Part shown: positions 23,549-35,504 of the stretch, piece after piece
Position numbering within the stretch: the stretch's first letter is position 1
Layout of the letters: each line of letters starts with the position of its first letter
NCBI GenBank assembly: GCA_030248135.1
Contig: JASANC010001709.1
Span: 1-64,000 of the forward strand
Direction of reading: 5' to 3'
Origin: Theristus sp. LFF4_11
Lineage: Eukaryota > Nematoda > Chromadorea > Monhysterida > Xyalidae
Length of the DNA: 64,000 nt
Translations under genes and position numbers: made by a program
The notes under the pieces: model-generated
The model's database searches: none
What the model was told of the DNA's origin: nothing
The model's input: the letters and a program-made list of their open reading frames with translations, nothing else

Positions 23549-26500
23549 ATGGAATACGCAAACGTCACGTGTGTCACTGGGGATGTGTCGGCACTGACCA
23601 AATCGGTATAAACTTGTGTTCTTGTGCTTGATTCGCACTCACATTCTTTAGTTCAAGCAATTTCTGGCACAAAAATTTTGAGTAACCGCTGAAGTAACTT
23701 GGTTTTTTTACAAGAAAACCAGATATTTCCAGAAGCGAAGTGATGACGAAGGTGTAAGTGCGTTTGGTGTTGCATGGTTTTACGTCACGTCCATTCTTTT
23801 CTCTTCTTTATTTCCTTTGTACCTCAGGTTAACAGTAACATTGACCGACATTTTAACGGAATGAAAACGGGGTTCTGGAATTTGGGAATCACCTTTGGAA
23901 TTAAAAAAGTAGAAATTTCAACTGTGCGATTTCCTTCAACTAATTTGGGTATTATTTCAGTGGTTTCGCTGTTTTATGGTTGGTTGACTTTTGCACTGCG
24001 ATGCGACTTCATAATTTATGGGACTTCATAAAAAACAACCTTTTCAACACAGAATTTCGTCAGCTTTTTTCTAGTTAGCCAATCACGAAGTATTTCTAGC
24101 ACGACAAAACCGAGTTGTGGACAAAGTTGGTGCGAGAGGAACTGCTTGAATGTGATGCGGACATCGCAGCGGTGCACCTACAGGGTCTCGGGGCCAGCGA
24201 GAAACCGAAAGAGTTTGCTGAACGCATTCACAAGTTCGCGATTTGATTTTTTGGATATTCAAAAAAAGATATTCAGAAAAACAGGTTGTCGGTTTTGAGG
24301 CTATTCACAGCGTTTTCAAAAGTCCAGATAAAATTCCGAGTTTTGTGAAACTTTCCACAGATCATTGATAAACGAGGATGTCGAATCAAAGTATCAAGCG
24401 AGCATCGCTGTGATCGACTTGGAGAAGACGGTGGGGCATATTCAATAAATCAATACGTCATTGCAACGTTGTGTATTGTCGATGTTTTTGGTTCTGCGAC
24501 TAAATCATGCGGATGCGCGAGCGAGCGTCAGCGAGCGGACAGCGCATCACGCATAATATCATGCGGATGCGCGAGCGAGCGTCAGCGAGCGGACAGCGCA
24601 TCACGCATAATATGAGCCGTTTTCCCCTCGCGCGCCTTTTTCAAACTTTCTCGCTGCCCTGCAGCGAGCATAGTATAAGCCACAAACTTGGTTCTGTGCA
24701 CACGAAACGAACACCCAAAGTTGTGCTTGGAGCCGCGAAAAAATTTTCATCGGACGATTTTTCATACGCTCTAGACACGAAAAACCTATTCTGAAAATCG
24801 TGTTACTTATTTCCCTTTGTCCTTTTTTTTCTGGTATGTAATCAACATGTGTGCGCCCTTTCAGTTTTTACCTGCGACACTTTCACAGTCAAACAAAAAT
24901 GTTTCCTGGGGTAATTCCATCCGGAGATTTTGAAAATTGGGTTAATTTTTTACCCAGACCCTGTTTTTGGGTAAAAATTGGGCATTTTTAAAAGTTCGCA
25001 GGGTTTTCACCTGGTTTTAAGTGTGCGCCCTTTCAATTTTTACCTGCGACACTTTCACAGTCGAACAAAAATGTTTCCTGGGGTAATTCCATCCGGAGAT
25101 TTTGAAAATCGGATTAATTTTTTACCCAGACCTTGTTTTGGGTAAAAAATTGGGCATTTTTAAAAGTTCGCAGGGTTTTCACCTGGTTTTAAGTGTGCGC
25201 CCTTTCAATTTTTACCTGCGACACTTTCACAGTCGAACAAAAATGTTTCCTGGGGTAATTTCATCCGTAGATTGTGAAATTTTTTTGCCCGGGCATTTTT
25301 TTCGTCAAAATTGTGCATTTTTTACAGTTCGTAGCATTTCGACTGGGTATCAGCTTTTCACTCTTACAAATTTTGTCTGAGCTACGAAAAATAATAGGAA
25401 AAGGTCTAGTCCGTAGGAATTCAATGCGCTGATCACGGATTTTGGGTTAGTTTTCTTACGTGAGCAACTTTAGATGCTGAATCGTGACGATTTCGAGCGA
25501 ATCGGCCGTGGAAATTGGCGAAATCGGTCTAGAAACGAAAAACAAGAAAAGGGTGTTTTCCAGGGTAATTCAATGCGCTGATCACGGATTTTGGGTTAGT
25601 TTTCTTACGTGAGCAACTTTAGATGCTGAATCGTGACGATTTCGGGCGAATCGGCCGTGGAAATTGGCGAAATCGGTCTAGAAACGAAAAACAAGAAAAT
25701 GGTGTTTTCCAGGGTAATTCAATGCGCTGATCACGGATTTTGGGTTAGTTTTCTTACGTGAGCAATTGTAGATGCTGAATCGTGACGATTTCGGGCGAAT
25801 CGGCCGTGGAAATTGGCGAAATCGGTCCAGAAACGAAAAACAAGAAAAATGTGTTTTCCAGGGTAATTCAATGCGCTGATCACGGATTTTGGGTTAGTTT
25901 TCTTACGTGAGCAACTTTAGATTCCGAATCGTGACGATTTCGGGCGAATCGGCCGTGGAATTTAGTGAAACCGGTCCAGAAATGAAAAACAAGAAAACTG
26001 TGTTTTCCAGGGTAATTCAACCGCCGATCACTGCTTTTGGGTCAGTTTTCTTATGTGAGCAATTCTAGGTACTGAATCGTGACGATTTTGGGCGAATGGG
26101 CCGTAGAAATAGCATAGGCGAAATTGGCCTAAAAACGAAAAATGAAAAACCTGAGTTGTCCGGGGTTTAGAAGAATGTGTGACCAACGTATTGTGATTTT
26201 GGTCCGACCTTCGGGGCTTATGTAAAAGTCAGAATATTATCTAAAAATGCGGGAGACGCATATAAAAGGAGGAATATGGCCTTGTGTAAGCAGTGAAAGA
26301 CTTGGCTCGACAACGCTTTTCAAGTCTCTGATGTGGTACACACGGATACAAGTACATAAGAGTCATATTTTTGCGCCGTTTATTTTTTATTTCGGTTGGA
26401 AGTGGCAACCCTCGTACATTGTAGACAAATGAAACTTTCACATTTGCTTTTTTTCTAGCATTTAGCGACCACTAAAACCACTAAAATAACGATCAGACTT

Positions 26501-29500
26501 TAGATCGCTGACACTGGTTTGCACAAAGTGTATCGCAGAGGCGTTGGGGAACGCAAGGTCTCCTTCTGTGGCAATGACTCACCGGTTTATCCTGTCACAA
26601 GAGTTTGGTAAAAAGGGTGAAAATCAACGAAAGACAACACTTTTTGCACTGGTGCTGCTGTATGCACAGCGGTGCGTACGTTAGCAACAACAACAATTGT
26701 CACCCTCGTGGCCTGGTGGTAGTGCGTTAGACTACAGTCTGTGCGCTCGGGGGATCGAGCCCCGCCGAGGGGTATGTAGGCACTTAATGACAGAGAAAAC
26801 TCAATGGGCGCCCTACTCAATGGCGTTCTGTACGCTTCTCTGGGTTAGCCCTGGCTAAAAACATCGCCTAAAAATCCCAACAAAACAACAACAACAACAA
26901 CGATAAAGCTACATGCAGCAATATTTTGCAATTTCTGATGTTTCTGTTTTTGCACAGAATTTACAGAATTTCGCACATGGTGTGATTTTAGACTAAACTG
27001 AAGAGGACAATTGAAAAATAACTTCAAAGTTTTTACGCTTTTCAGCAAGCTTTTAAACAGCAAACGCGGCGCAAAAATATAACTCTTATGTACTTGTATC
27101 CGTGTGTACCACATCAGAGACTTGAAAAGCGTTGTCGAGCCAAGTCTTTCACTGCTTACACAAGGCCATATTCCTCCTTTTATATGCGTCTCCCGCATTT
27201 TTAGATAATACGTTTTCAGACGTAGAAAGGAAACTAGTCTCAATCATTATGTGGCAATTCAAATTAGCGTAAGTGACCCGGCCCATTTTAGGGGACTCGG
27301 ATCACTTTGCCCATTTTGAATTTCCGCGTCATGCGTGTACTGTTTCATCATACTGTTTACTTATCTAAGCGCGCATCAAGTCTCGTGACCAAAATGAAAA
27401 AATGGCACCTCCATCATGCGACGCAATGCGGTCTGTTTTCAGGGGTTAGGTGCGGTCTATTTGACCCGCTCAGTCAATGATGCCCGCTGGACAAACCCGA
27501 CCGACAATAAAGTTCACCAGTTGGACGGACACAAACTCGAACTCGGCAAATGCCCGTTTGTGGTCGTCAGTGAATTGAATGTGGACAAGGAGGCAAAGGA
27601 AGATGTAAACGCTGAGCAATTCTTTCTTTTTGGGCCTTTTTTGTCACATATGTCGTCATCACAAATTGAAATTTCGAATTTCATTTCAGAACTCGCAACC
27701 GTGTGCGTATACTGTAAGCATGTTTGACTTGGCAGAAAAGTACGGTAATACTGAGCGTTTATGAGTTGATTCATTATCACGTTCAGCATGTTTCTCGGTT
27801 TGAAAACGATTCTTGCTTTTTTTCTTTATTTCAAAGTTTCGCGGGTTCTGTATTCCGCCAAAAGGTGTAAGGAAATATGCTGATTTCTTTTGTTGTTCCA
27901 GTTTTTTTTCATGCCGGTTGCGTTTTTTTTTCAGACTGAACCTTTGCTTTGTCAATCTGAACTTGTACAGCCGACGCGGCGTGTTGGTCTCGTCGAACGG
28001 ACCAAAACCGGAAGTAAAATTAATTTAATTGAAAACATTTTTTAAGAATTTTCAAAAATAACTGTTAGTATTTAGCTAAGCTGGCGAGAGGCAGCTGCGA
28101 TACGCCAGAGGCAGATTAATGAGATCATAAAAAGGTACACTATTACTTTTTTCCGGTTCCGCGAACGAAATGCGCATTCATGAAGCAGCATTCAGCTTAG
28201 TTGTGTTAAAGCATACCTACACACACGAAGTCATTAAATACTGCTTCATGAATGCCGCTTAAGAAATGCGTTTCTAGTGCTTCTTGGTCTATTTGAAGTT
28301 GGCCTGATTGAAAGCAATAGGGTAACACTTGAAAACTTTGAGTTTTAGAAATCAGACTGAATATTTGATATTCCAAACAAAAGACTTGTTCTTCATGATT
28401 CCGTTCACCTGTAGCGTCACTTCAACCACCGCGTACTCGGGTGCAGCTCATTTGTTCGGCGGTGCGTTCAACGTTCAACTGGACGAAGACACATTCTTGA
28501 AGGTAAACTGCCATTTTCTATTGTTCAATGATACAAACGACACTGTACACTTGTGCTGATAATTATTTTCAACTTTTTATTCAGGAGACCTGCCAAACGC
28601 AGCACTCTCAATTGGAGTCGCACGCAGACGAGAACGGCGACGGCTGCGGCATGGACATCATCATCGAAGACGACGCAGGCGTGCTCAGAGTAAAGCGGCA
28701 TTCATGAAGCAGCATTTAGTGACGCGTAGCTCTGTTAACGCATAGCCACGCGGTCACTAAATACTGCTTCATGAATGCTGCTTAAATGTGCTGTTTTGCG
28801 CTTTGATTGATTATGTTACACGTTTTGAATTTGATTGAACACGTTTGAATATAAATCGAAACGTTCCGAATCGTATCTCGAAAAACGTCAACTTTGCCCA
28901 CTTCAGTTTCACGGTCACTTTCTGGAATTAATTCTGATTTTGAGTCTGGTGTTAGACGGACACTTGGTTCCGTTTTCCGTTGGCGTTGGCTTGTAAACCG
29001 CCATTTTTTTTGTTTTTGTGACACCAATTTCAAATGTTCGCCGTGTGTTTCAGCGCTGGGCGTCCATCGCAGACAGTCGTTTCGACTTTCGTCACAATCA
29101 CGACTGGCTGTTCGGACTGGCCAGAGGGCGACTCGTGAAAAAGTACGACGTTGAACTGCGAAGCTCGCTGAAGAACCGCGCGTTTGAGCGGCCGTTCGCG
29201 TTTGCGCCGAGGTGAGCTTCACTAAATTTTTCTTGAATGTTTCTTAATCATTTCGTGATGTTCTGTTTTGAAACACTGCGTTCTCTGTGTTGCCAGCCGA
29301 TACTATGGAGAGACGGAACGCTCGCGAGACACGTTTCTGCGATCTCGCTGTCCCGCGTGGGCCGATCGCATCGTCTACAACGACAAGTTCTTGCACGCCG
29401 CCACTGATGTATGTTTAAGAAATCTTTTTGTTGTCAAAAAGTTCGACATTCTTTTCACAGTTTACTACCGTTCACACCAATCCATAAACGTATTGTTTTT

Positions 29501-29783
29501 CTGTTCGTACATTTACCGTGTTGTTTCACCAGGATTCGCTGTGCTCATCGTCCAGCGCGTACAAACTGCTCGGTGAGAACACAAACATCGGTGTCTGCAA
29601 GGTGTGTTTGATGGAAGTGGAACACATTGGTTGTTTATGTGGTGCCAACGTACAGATGAGCTACTGAACTGAAGCAGTTCTCTTGTTCTTATCATGTTTT
29701 CATAATTTCTTTTTCTCATTTTTTTAACGTTGCAGCCAGTCGTTTTACACAGCCAATTATCTCTGCGACGCTCGTGGAAATGA
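23549..29783 (+). CDS. INPP5A-like inositol polyphosphate 5-phosphatase, predicted inactive
   Basis: Fourteen exons: 23549-23605, 24100-24233, 24361-24430, 27443-27604, 27690-27706, 27837-27866, 27935-28013, 28076-28134, 28415-28502, 28585-28689, 29054-29211, 29297-29408, 29533-29601, 29736-29783. They sum to 395 codons plus stop, close to INPP5A (about 412 aa). Type I 5-phosphatases hydrolyse Ins(1,4,5)P3 and end calcium signals. Alignment from memory runs end to end: VTGDVSAL, AAVHLQGLGA, LGAVYLTRS, FVNLNLYS, IRQRQINEII, LFGGAFNVQLDED, FLRSRCPAWADRIV, IGVCKPVVL. The substrate-loop RCPAWxDRI is kept. Catalytic motifs are not: Asn of TxNV is Asp, Glu of LQE is Gly, His of NIHL is Asn, Asp of GDFN is lost, and GDHKPV is GVCKPV. 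Exons 5 and 6 are tiny and their ends were chosen for phase, so they are the weakest part. Exon 1 may have an upstream 5' exon (ctag acceptor at 23542). Confidence 0.8.
24507..24614 (+). repeat. 54-bp tandem duplication
   Basis: Two adjacent copies of a unit beginning ATCATGCGGATGCGCGAGCG and containing GCGAGCGGACAGCGCATCAC. It interrupts a truncated M1 left end at 24488 (GGTTCTGCGACTAAAT). Lies in INPP5A-like intron 3. Confidence 0.85.
24849..25375 (+). repeat. Tandem repeat, about 172-bp unit, three copies
   Basis: Units start with GTGTGCGCCCTTTCA at 24849, 25020 and 25192, each followed by TTTTTACCTGCGACACTTTC and ATGTTTCCTGGGGTAATT. The third copy diverges at its end. Lies in INPP5A-like intron 3. 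Confidence 0.9.
25405..26160 (+). repeat. Tandem repeat, about 149-bp unit, five copies
   Basis: Units contain GGTAATTCAATGCGCTGATC, TTTTCTTACGTGAGCAA and GTGACGATTTCGGGCGAATC. Copies start near 25414, 25565, 25715, 25863 and 26012, with the last most diverged. Directly follows the 172-bp array. Confidence 0.9.
26234..27212. repeat. Inverted repeat pair, about 145-bp arms
   Basis: Left arm 26234-26382 begins ATCTAAAAATGCGGGAGACG. The right arm at about 27064-27212 is its reverse complement, ending CCCGCATTTTTAGATAATAC. The 0.7 kb between holds SINE S1 copy 2. Could fold into a long hairpin in the INPP5A-like pre-mRNA. Confidence 0.85.
26697..26906 (+). repeat. SINE S1, copy 2
   Basis: Complete copy: head GTCACCCTCGTGGCCTGGTG, B-box-like GGATCGAGCCCC, body CTCAATGGCGTTCTGTACGC, and a tail ending in (AAC)n. 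Lies between the arms of the 26234-27212 inverted repeat. Confidence 0.75.
27213..27405 (+). repeat. M1 MITE copy 7
   Basis: Near-full-length copy with a left end eroded to TTTTCAGACGTAGAAAGG and right end GCGCATCAAGTCTCGTGACC. It ends about 38 bp before the exon 4 acceptor of the INPP5A-like gene. Confidence 0.75.
28172..28264. repeat. Palindromic mini-element P1, copy 1
   Basis: About 93 bp with inverted ends CATTCATGAAGCAGCATT and ACTGCTTCATGAATGCCGC. It is in the intron between the INPP5A-like exons ending at 28134 and starting at 28415. Confidence 0.8.
28693..28785. repeat. Palindromic mini-element P1, copy 2, at a splice donor
   Basis: Ends AAGCGGCATTCATGAAGCAG and CTGCTTCATGAATGCTGCTT are inverted copies, flanked by TAA on both sides (a possible target duplication). 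It begins within the donor context AGA|gtaaag of the exon ending at 28689. Confidence 0.8.
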
Positions 29784-30186
29784 ACTACAAACGTGTATGA
29801 GAAAAACTTATCCAGTTCCGAGATCTTCTGAACGCCTGTTTAGTTTTTTTTTGTCAAAAATTTTTGCTAAATTGTTTCTTTTTTCATGCTGGTTATGATT
29901 TTATCGTTGTTCTGTAAAATGTTTCTGATGCTTTTTTCTGCTGTATCGTTTGGTATTTTCTCCAAGCAATCAAGTTTCGCTGGATGCGACCCTGACTTTC
30001 ATGTCACACACTTTTTTCGCAGACTTTCTTCTCATAGAGTTTCTGTCCGCATAAACCATGTTAGACGTTTTGGGTATTTATTGAATGGTATTTTTTCAAA
30101 GTGTTATTTCACAACATTGGGGTAAAATTGAACTCTCCTGTTTTTACGTAGATTGTTTATGTGTTGATAAAAAACACCAAATTGTC
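29784..30186. other. Gap between INPP5A-like and CENP-V-like genes
   Basis: AT-rich spacer of 0.4 kb between two genes on the same strand, with no further exon seen. It is too long for a typical nematode operon gap. Confidence 0.5.
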
Positions 30187-31128
30187 ATGGTGCTGTATTA
30201 CGGGAGTTGTCATTGTGGAGCTGTGAAATGGACCGTTGAAGCACCCACGCTTCTTGAAATCATTCAATGCAAGTCAGTTTATTGACTTAACGAAACATCA
30301 ACCTTAAAAAGCGACGCAGTGCAGCAAAAGTCACTCCGTTTTTACGTTGCAGCTGTTCAATTTGTCGCAAGAAACAGAACCAACATTTCATTGTGCCGTC
30401 CACTGCCTTCAGACTACTTCAGGCATGTTGCTTAATAGTATTATCAATTTTATAGCTTCTGCGAGTCAATGGATTTGCAGACACGTGAAAGGAGACTAGT
30501 TTCAATGTTTATGTGGCAATTCAAAATCACCAAACAGACTCGGACCCATTTAGGGACTCGGATCACTTTGCCAATTTTTAATTCCTGCGTTATGCGTGCA
30601 ACTGTTCACCTACCTGTACATGCGCGCATTGAGTCTCGGGACCAAAATGAAAAGTATCATATGTACTCATTTTTGAAAAATGAGGCGTTTTCATCGGCGT
30701 TGAAAAAAGCCAGGTGGCGTTAATTAACGCCGGTTGCGATTTTCAATTGACACAATCAACAACTCTTCACAGCGCTAATAACGAACAGAAATGCAGGGTG
30801 ACAGCGAGCTGAGCACGTATCGGTTCGGCACACGCAAAGCGGAGCACAAATTTTGTCGCCATTGCGGTGTGCAGAGTTTCTACGTTCCACGATCAAACCC
30901 GGATGGAATTGGTGAGAAGTCGAAGTGTCAGAAATGGAGCTTTTTGTTGGTTGACTGGTGGTTGAGACAAAAAAAATTAAGAAAAAATCACGAAGTGATT
31001 CAGGTGTGATGCCTCACTGTATCGACTGGCCAACAGTCAGATCGACCAAGATTCGCAACTTTGACGGGCAAAATTGGTCGCAAACGATGGCCACCGTTGG
31101 TGAGCGCATGGCACAGCTGTCGAAATGA
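30187..31128 (+). CDS. CENP-V/GFA-domain zinc-binding protein
   Basis: Four exons join in phase: 30187-30272, 30353-30422, 30797-30911, 31004-31128, giving 131 aa, the size of a bare GFA/CENP-V domain. All zinc ligands of the family are present: SCHCGAV near the start, CNCSICRKK around residue 30, and FCRHCGVQSFY after the middle. The blocks HFIVPSTAFRLLQG and PHCIDWPTVRS match what I recall of human CENP-V. Bacterial GFA enzymes bind glutathione-formaldehyde adducts, while CENP-V associates with centromeric heterochromatin and microtubules; which role applies here is unknown. Intron 2 begins with GC (CAG|gcatgt), the only junction that keeps frame. An M1 MITE sits in that intron. Confidence 0.9.
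30453..30650 (+). repeat. M1 MITE copy 8
   Basis: Full-length copy, left end AGCTTCTGCGAGTCAATGG, right end GCGCATTGAGTCTCGGGACC, in intron 2 of the CENP-V-like gene. Confidence 0.85.
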
Positions 31129-31624
31129 CGCAACAGCAAACAAACGACATTGCAAAACTTGTGTGCTTGCTGTTTTCCCAAACGTTTACTTGCAGTTTAC
31201 GATGTGACGTGATTCAACCTGTTTGTTCAACTGTAAATTTGCAAAAGCTAAAAATGGCACCACATGTGAACCTTGTACATTTTCTAAACCACCACGAGTT
31301 TTCAAATTTTTGTTTTTTTTGTAAACGCGGTGAAACGTACCTGCACAACAAGCGTCATTTTGTTAGGAATGACAGAAAATTTGCGAATCACCACTGATTA
31401 GACCAATAATTGCAATAAAGAACATATAACATATCGCGAATGGGCATTATTCCGTAATAAAGAGCACAAGCACGATTGTGTGGTCAGCTGGTTTTTTAAA
31501 ATTTATAAAACGACTTTTAACGGCAAACCAGGGCATGACGTAATCAAATGTAAACTACCAGGTCTCATTGAATATAAACTGTTTGTTATTGGTTTGGAAT
31601 TTCAGTTTCATTTGAAGCAACAAA
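31129..31624. other. Spacer before the Gly/His-rich gene
   Basis: No coding signal. GCAATAAAGAAC near 31410 is a plausible polyadenylation signal for the CENP-V-like gene. Confidence 0.5.
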
Positions 31625-32731
31625 ATGAAATACGCAATTCTGGTGATCTGCCTGTGTGCCTCGTTTCTGGCGACGGTAAGTCGGGGTTGTTTTCGAAAGC
31701 GGCAAACGGTTATTATTATTGGACATCCGAATTTTCTAAAACGCAAGGTAAATAAACTTTCTTTTCTTCCAAATTTGCAGGAAGCCAGACGAGGAGGTGG
31801 ATGGGGTGGCGGCGGTGGCGGCGGTGGCGGCGGTGGCGGCCACCACGGGGGTTGGAACGGCGGCGGAGGACACGATTGGGGACATGGTGGCTGGGGTCGA
31901 CACAGTGGCAGCCATGCAAAATTTGGTTGGTTTGCGCTTCAGCTTTCATGGAAAATGTGCTCTCAGTTTGTCTGATTCAGCTGAAGAAACTAATTGCCTG
32001 CATTTCGAAATCGCACGCGCTTGCTTGCGCACAAATTAATGCACCCAACCAGTGCGCCAAGTTTGTGTCAAAAAGTCAATGTTCAACAGACTGAACAAAT
32101 GGAATAGCAGTAAAAAAACATTCTTAATTGAAACACAAAACATACATTATTTCAGGCTCAGAAAGTTCCGAATCTGAGTCCGAACAGGAAGACTTTGCGG
32201 AGCCGGAAGACTTTGGATGTTCGTTTTTTCCGTGATTATTGAATAATGTTTCCAGTTGTGAAAACATCTGTGAGCGTTTCAGCAATTGCAATGCATTTCG
32301 GCTGTGAATGCTCAAAGAATGACACCGGCGACGAACACAACAGCACCATGGACTTTGACAAGCAGCCACATGGCCCACCGACCATTGGCAAATTCCAAAG
32401 CTGCTTTTCAAACGTTGTTAGACTGAAAAACTTGAGAAACCTTCATGAAGCTTGCGTTTCTTTTTCAGAAGAGATTCTTGGCCATTTCGGTCTGGAATGC
32501 GACTGCAAAGCAATTCACATCAAAGGTTTGTGTTTTTTGGCTCAACTTGACGTTGTTGGTGGGCATTGTGAAATGTGGAATTGCAGATACCACCTTGACC
32601 TTGCAGGTGTGGTTGAATTGCCGATTCCACTGCATAAAATGAAGCACCCACATCACGGTGACCATAAACCGCCACACGGCCATGGCAAACCGCCGCACCA
32701 TCAGGGTGGAAAACCGCAGCATCTTTGGTGA
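31625..32731 (+). CDS. Small secreted Gly/His-rich protein
   Basis: Exons: 31625-31675 (signal peptide MKYAILVICLCASFLAT), 31781-31925 (EARRGGGW, a run of about 12 Gly, then HHGGWNGGGGHDWGHGGWG), 32156-32218 (SESSESESEQEDF, acidic), a fourth exon from about 32256 or 32283 with FGCECSKND and a downstream end I could not fix, 32469-32525 (HFGLECDCKAIHIK) and 32607-32731 (HPHHGDHKPPHGHGKPPHHQ, stop). The paired FGCEC/FGLECDC exons look like a small duplicated Cys module. The His-rich ends could bind metal ions and the Gly/Trp/His blocks resemble nematode Gly-rich antimicrobial or cuticle peptides, but no family was recognised. It may be two overlapping small genes, since MKLAFLFQ at 32445 could also start a protein. 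Confidence 0.55.
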
Positions 32732-32894
32732 TCACAAGGTTTTGCTGACTTGTTTTTGCTTTTTTAAATGTTTCACGTCTGTTATTACATTTTGATAAAA
32801 AAGACTTCATTTTCGAATGTGATTGGGTGTTGTTTGCTTATTGGAAGCCCGGGGTAGGAGGAGTGAGTTTTTAAACAATAAATGGTGCGGGGTC

Positions 32895-34478
<1,584 letters not shown>

Positions 34479-34522
34479 GAAGGCAGGCAACAGGCCCCCG
34501 TGGCCACTTACCCTAACCCAAC

Positions 34523-34546
34523 GGCCCTCCGTGTGTGTGCAGGGGG
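34523..34546 (+). terminator. Degenerate histone 3' stem-loop behind H3
   Basis: The left arm GGCCCT is intact. The loop is replaced by a 12-base CCGTGTGTGTGC and the right arm is AGGGGG, leaving about four pairable bases and no downstream ACCA context. Confidence 0.7.
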
Positions 34547-34559
34547 AAAGAACAAACAG

Positions 34560-34730
34560 AATAGCACGAAGACTCAATTAGTTAAAAAACACGTCAAATT
34601 TGACACACAGTTGTGTTTTTGAACGCCTGTCTTCTTTCATTCAAATTTCGCGCTCTCCTTGCACCCTGAAAAAAGCTGCCATATTTAAACGGCCATTCGT
34701 ACTAGAAACAGTTTTTCAAACACCACTGCC
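34560..34730 (-). repeat. Dispersed repeat R2, inverted partial copy
   Basis: Contains GTCAAATTTGACA and CTCCTTGCACCCTGAAAAAA followed by GCTGCCATATTTAA and CGGCCATTC. A close match lies at 46083-46135. Related to 10385-10640 and 62335-62600 in inverted orientation. Confidence 0.5.
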
Positions 34731-34773
34731 GTAAGTATCACCTGCAGCAAAGCTGTGTGCAAAATCGAATATC

Positions 34774-34892
34774 AGAAGCGCGCTACATCGTGATTATGCA
34801 TCGTACACGCGCTACGACGTGATTGTGCATTATACAGTGGGTATAAGTGCGCGCGCTACATCGTGATTATACATTGTACAGTGGGTATAAAT
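34774..34892 (+). promoter_or_regulatory. H4 promoter with tandem octamer-like repeats and two TATA boxes
   Basis: Three imperfect tandem units read GCGCTACATCGTGATTATGC, GCGCTACGACGTGATTGTGC and GCGCTACATCGTGATTATAC. Each carries an ATTATGCAT/ATTGTGCAT-type octamer-like core. The last two units are each followed by CAGTGGGTATAA, giving TATA-like boxes at 34842 and 34886. The second is a good TATAAAT. Confidence 0.65.
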
Positions 34893-34925
34893 ACGCGCGT
34901 TTTCAGCACTTCTGTTTCATTCTAA

Positions 34926-35276
<351 letters not shown>

Positions 35277-35334
35277 GCTGTGCCGCAAGCAAGGCCCACA
35301 GTGGGCCACTTACCCTAACCCAACGGCCCTCTTC

Positions 35335-35350
35335 AGGGCCACCACATTAA
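35335..35350 (+). terminator. Histone 3' end stem-loop of H4
   Basis: Perfect six-base stem GGCCCT...AGGGCC with loop CTTC, followed by ACCACATT. The first loop base is C where most animals have T(U), as I recall for Caenorhabditis histone genes. Confidence 0.92.
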
Positions 35351-35504
35351 CCATAAAATGTGAAATCATTCGATGATTTTGAACTGAAAACATGCGGCGG
35401 TTGGTTACTGCATACACAACATTGTACATACCTAGATATATCAGGATCAGATGGTGATCATTTCAGACTCGTAATGTCCATGATGCACTGAACGTTGGCA
35501 CACA

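Noticed and set aside
24507..24794. ORF with repeated MRMRERASASGQRITHN
   Set aside because: Generated by a 54-bp tandem duplication in an intron; no homology or splice support.
24849..26160. CRISPR-like array
   Set aside because: Units of 149-172 bp are repeated without unique spacers, in a eukaryotic intron. They are satellites.
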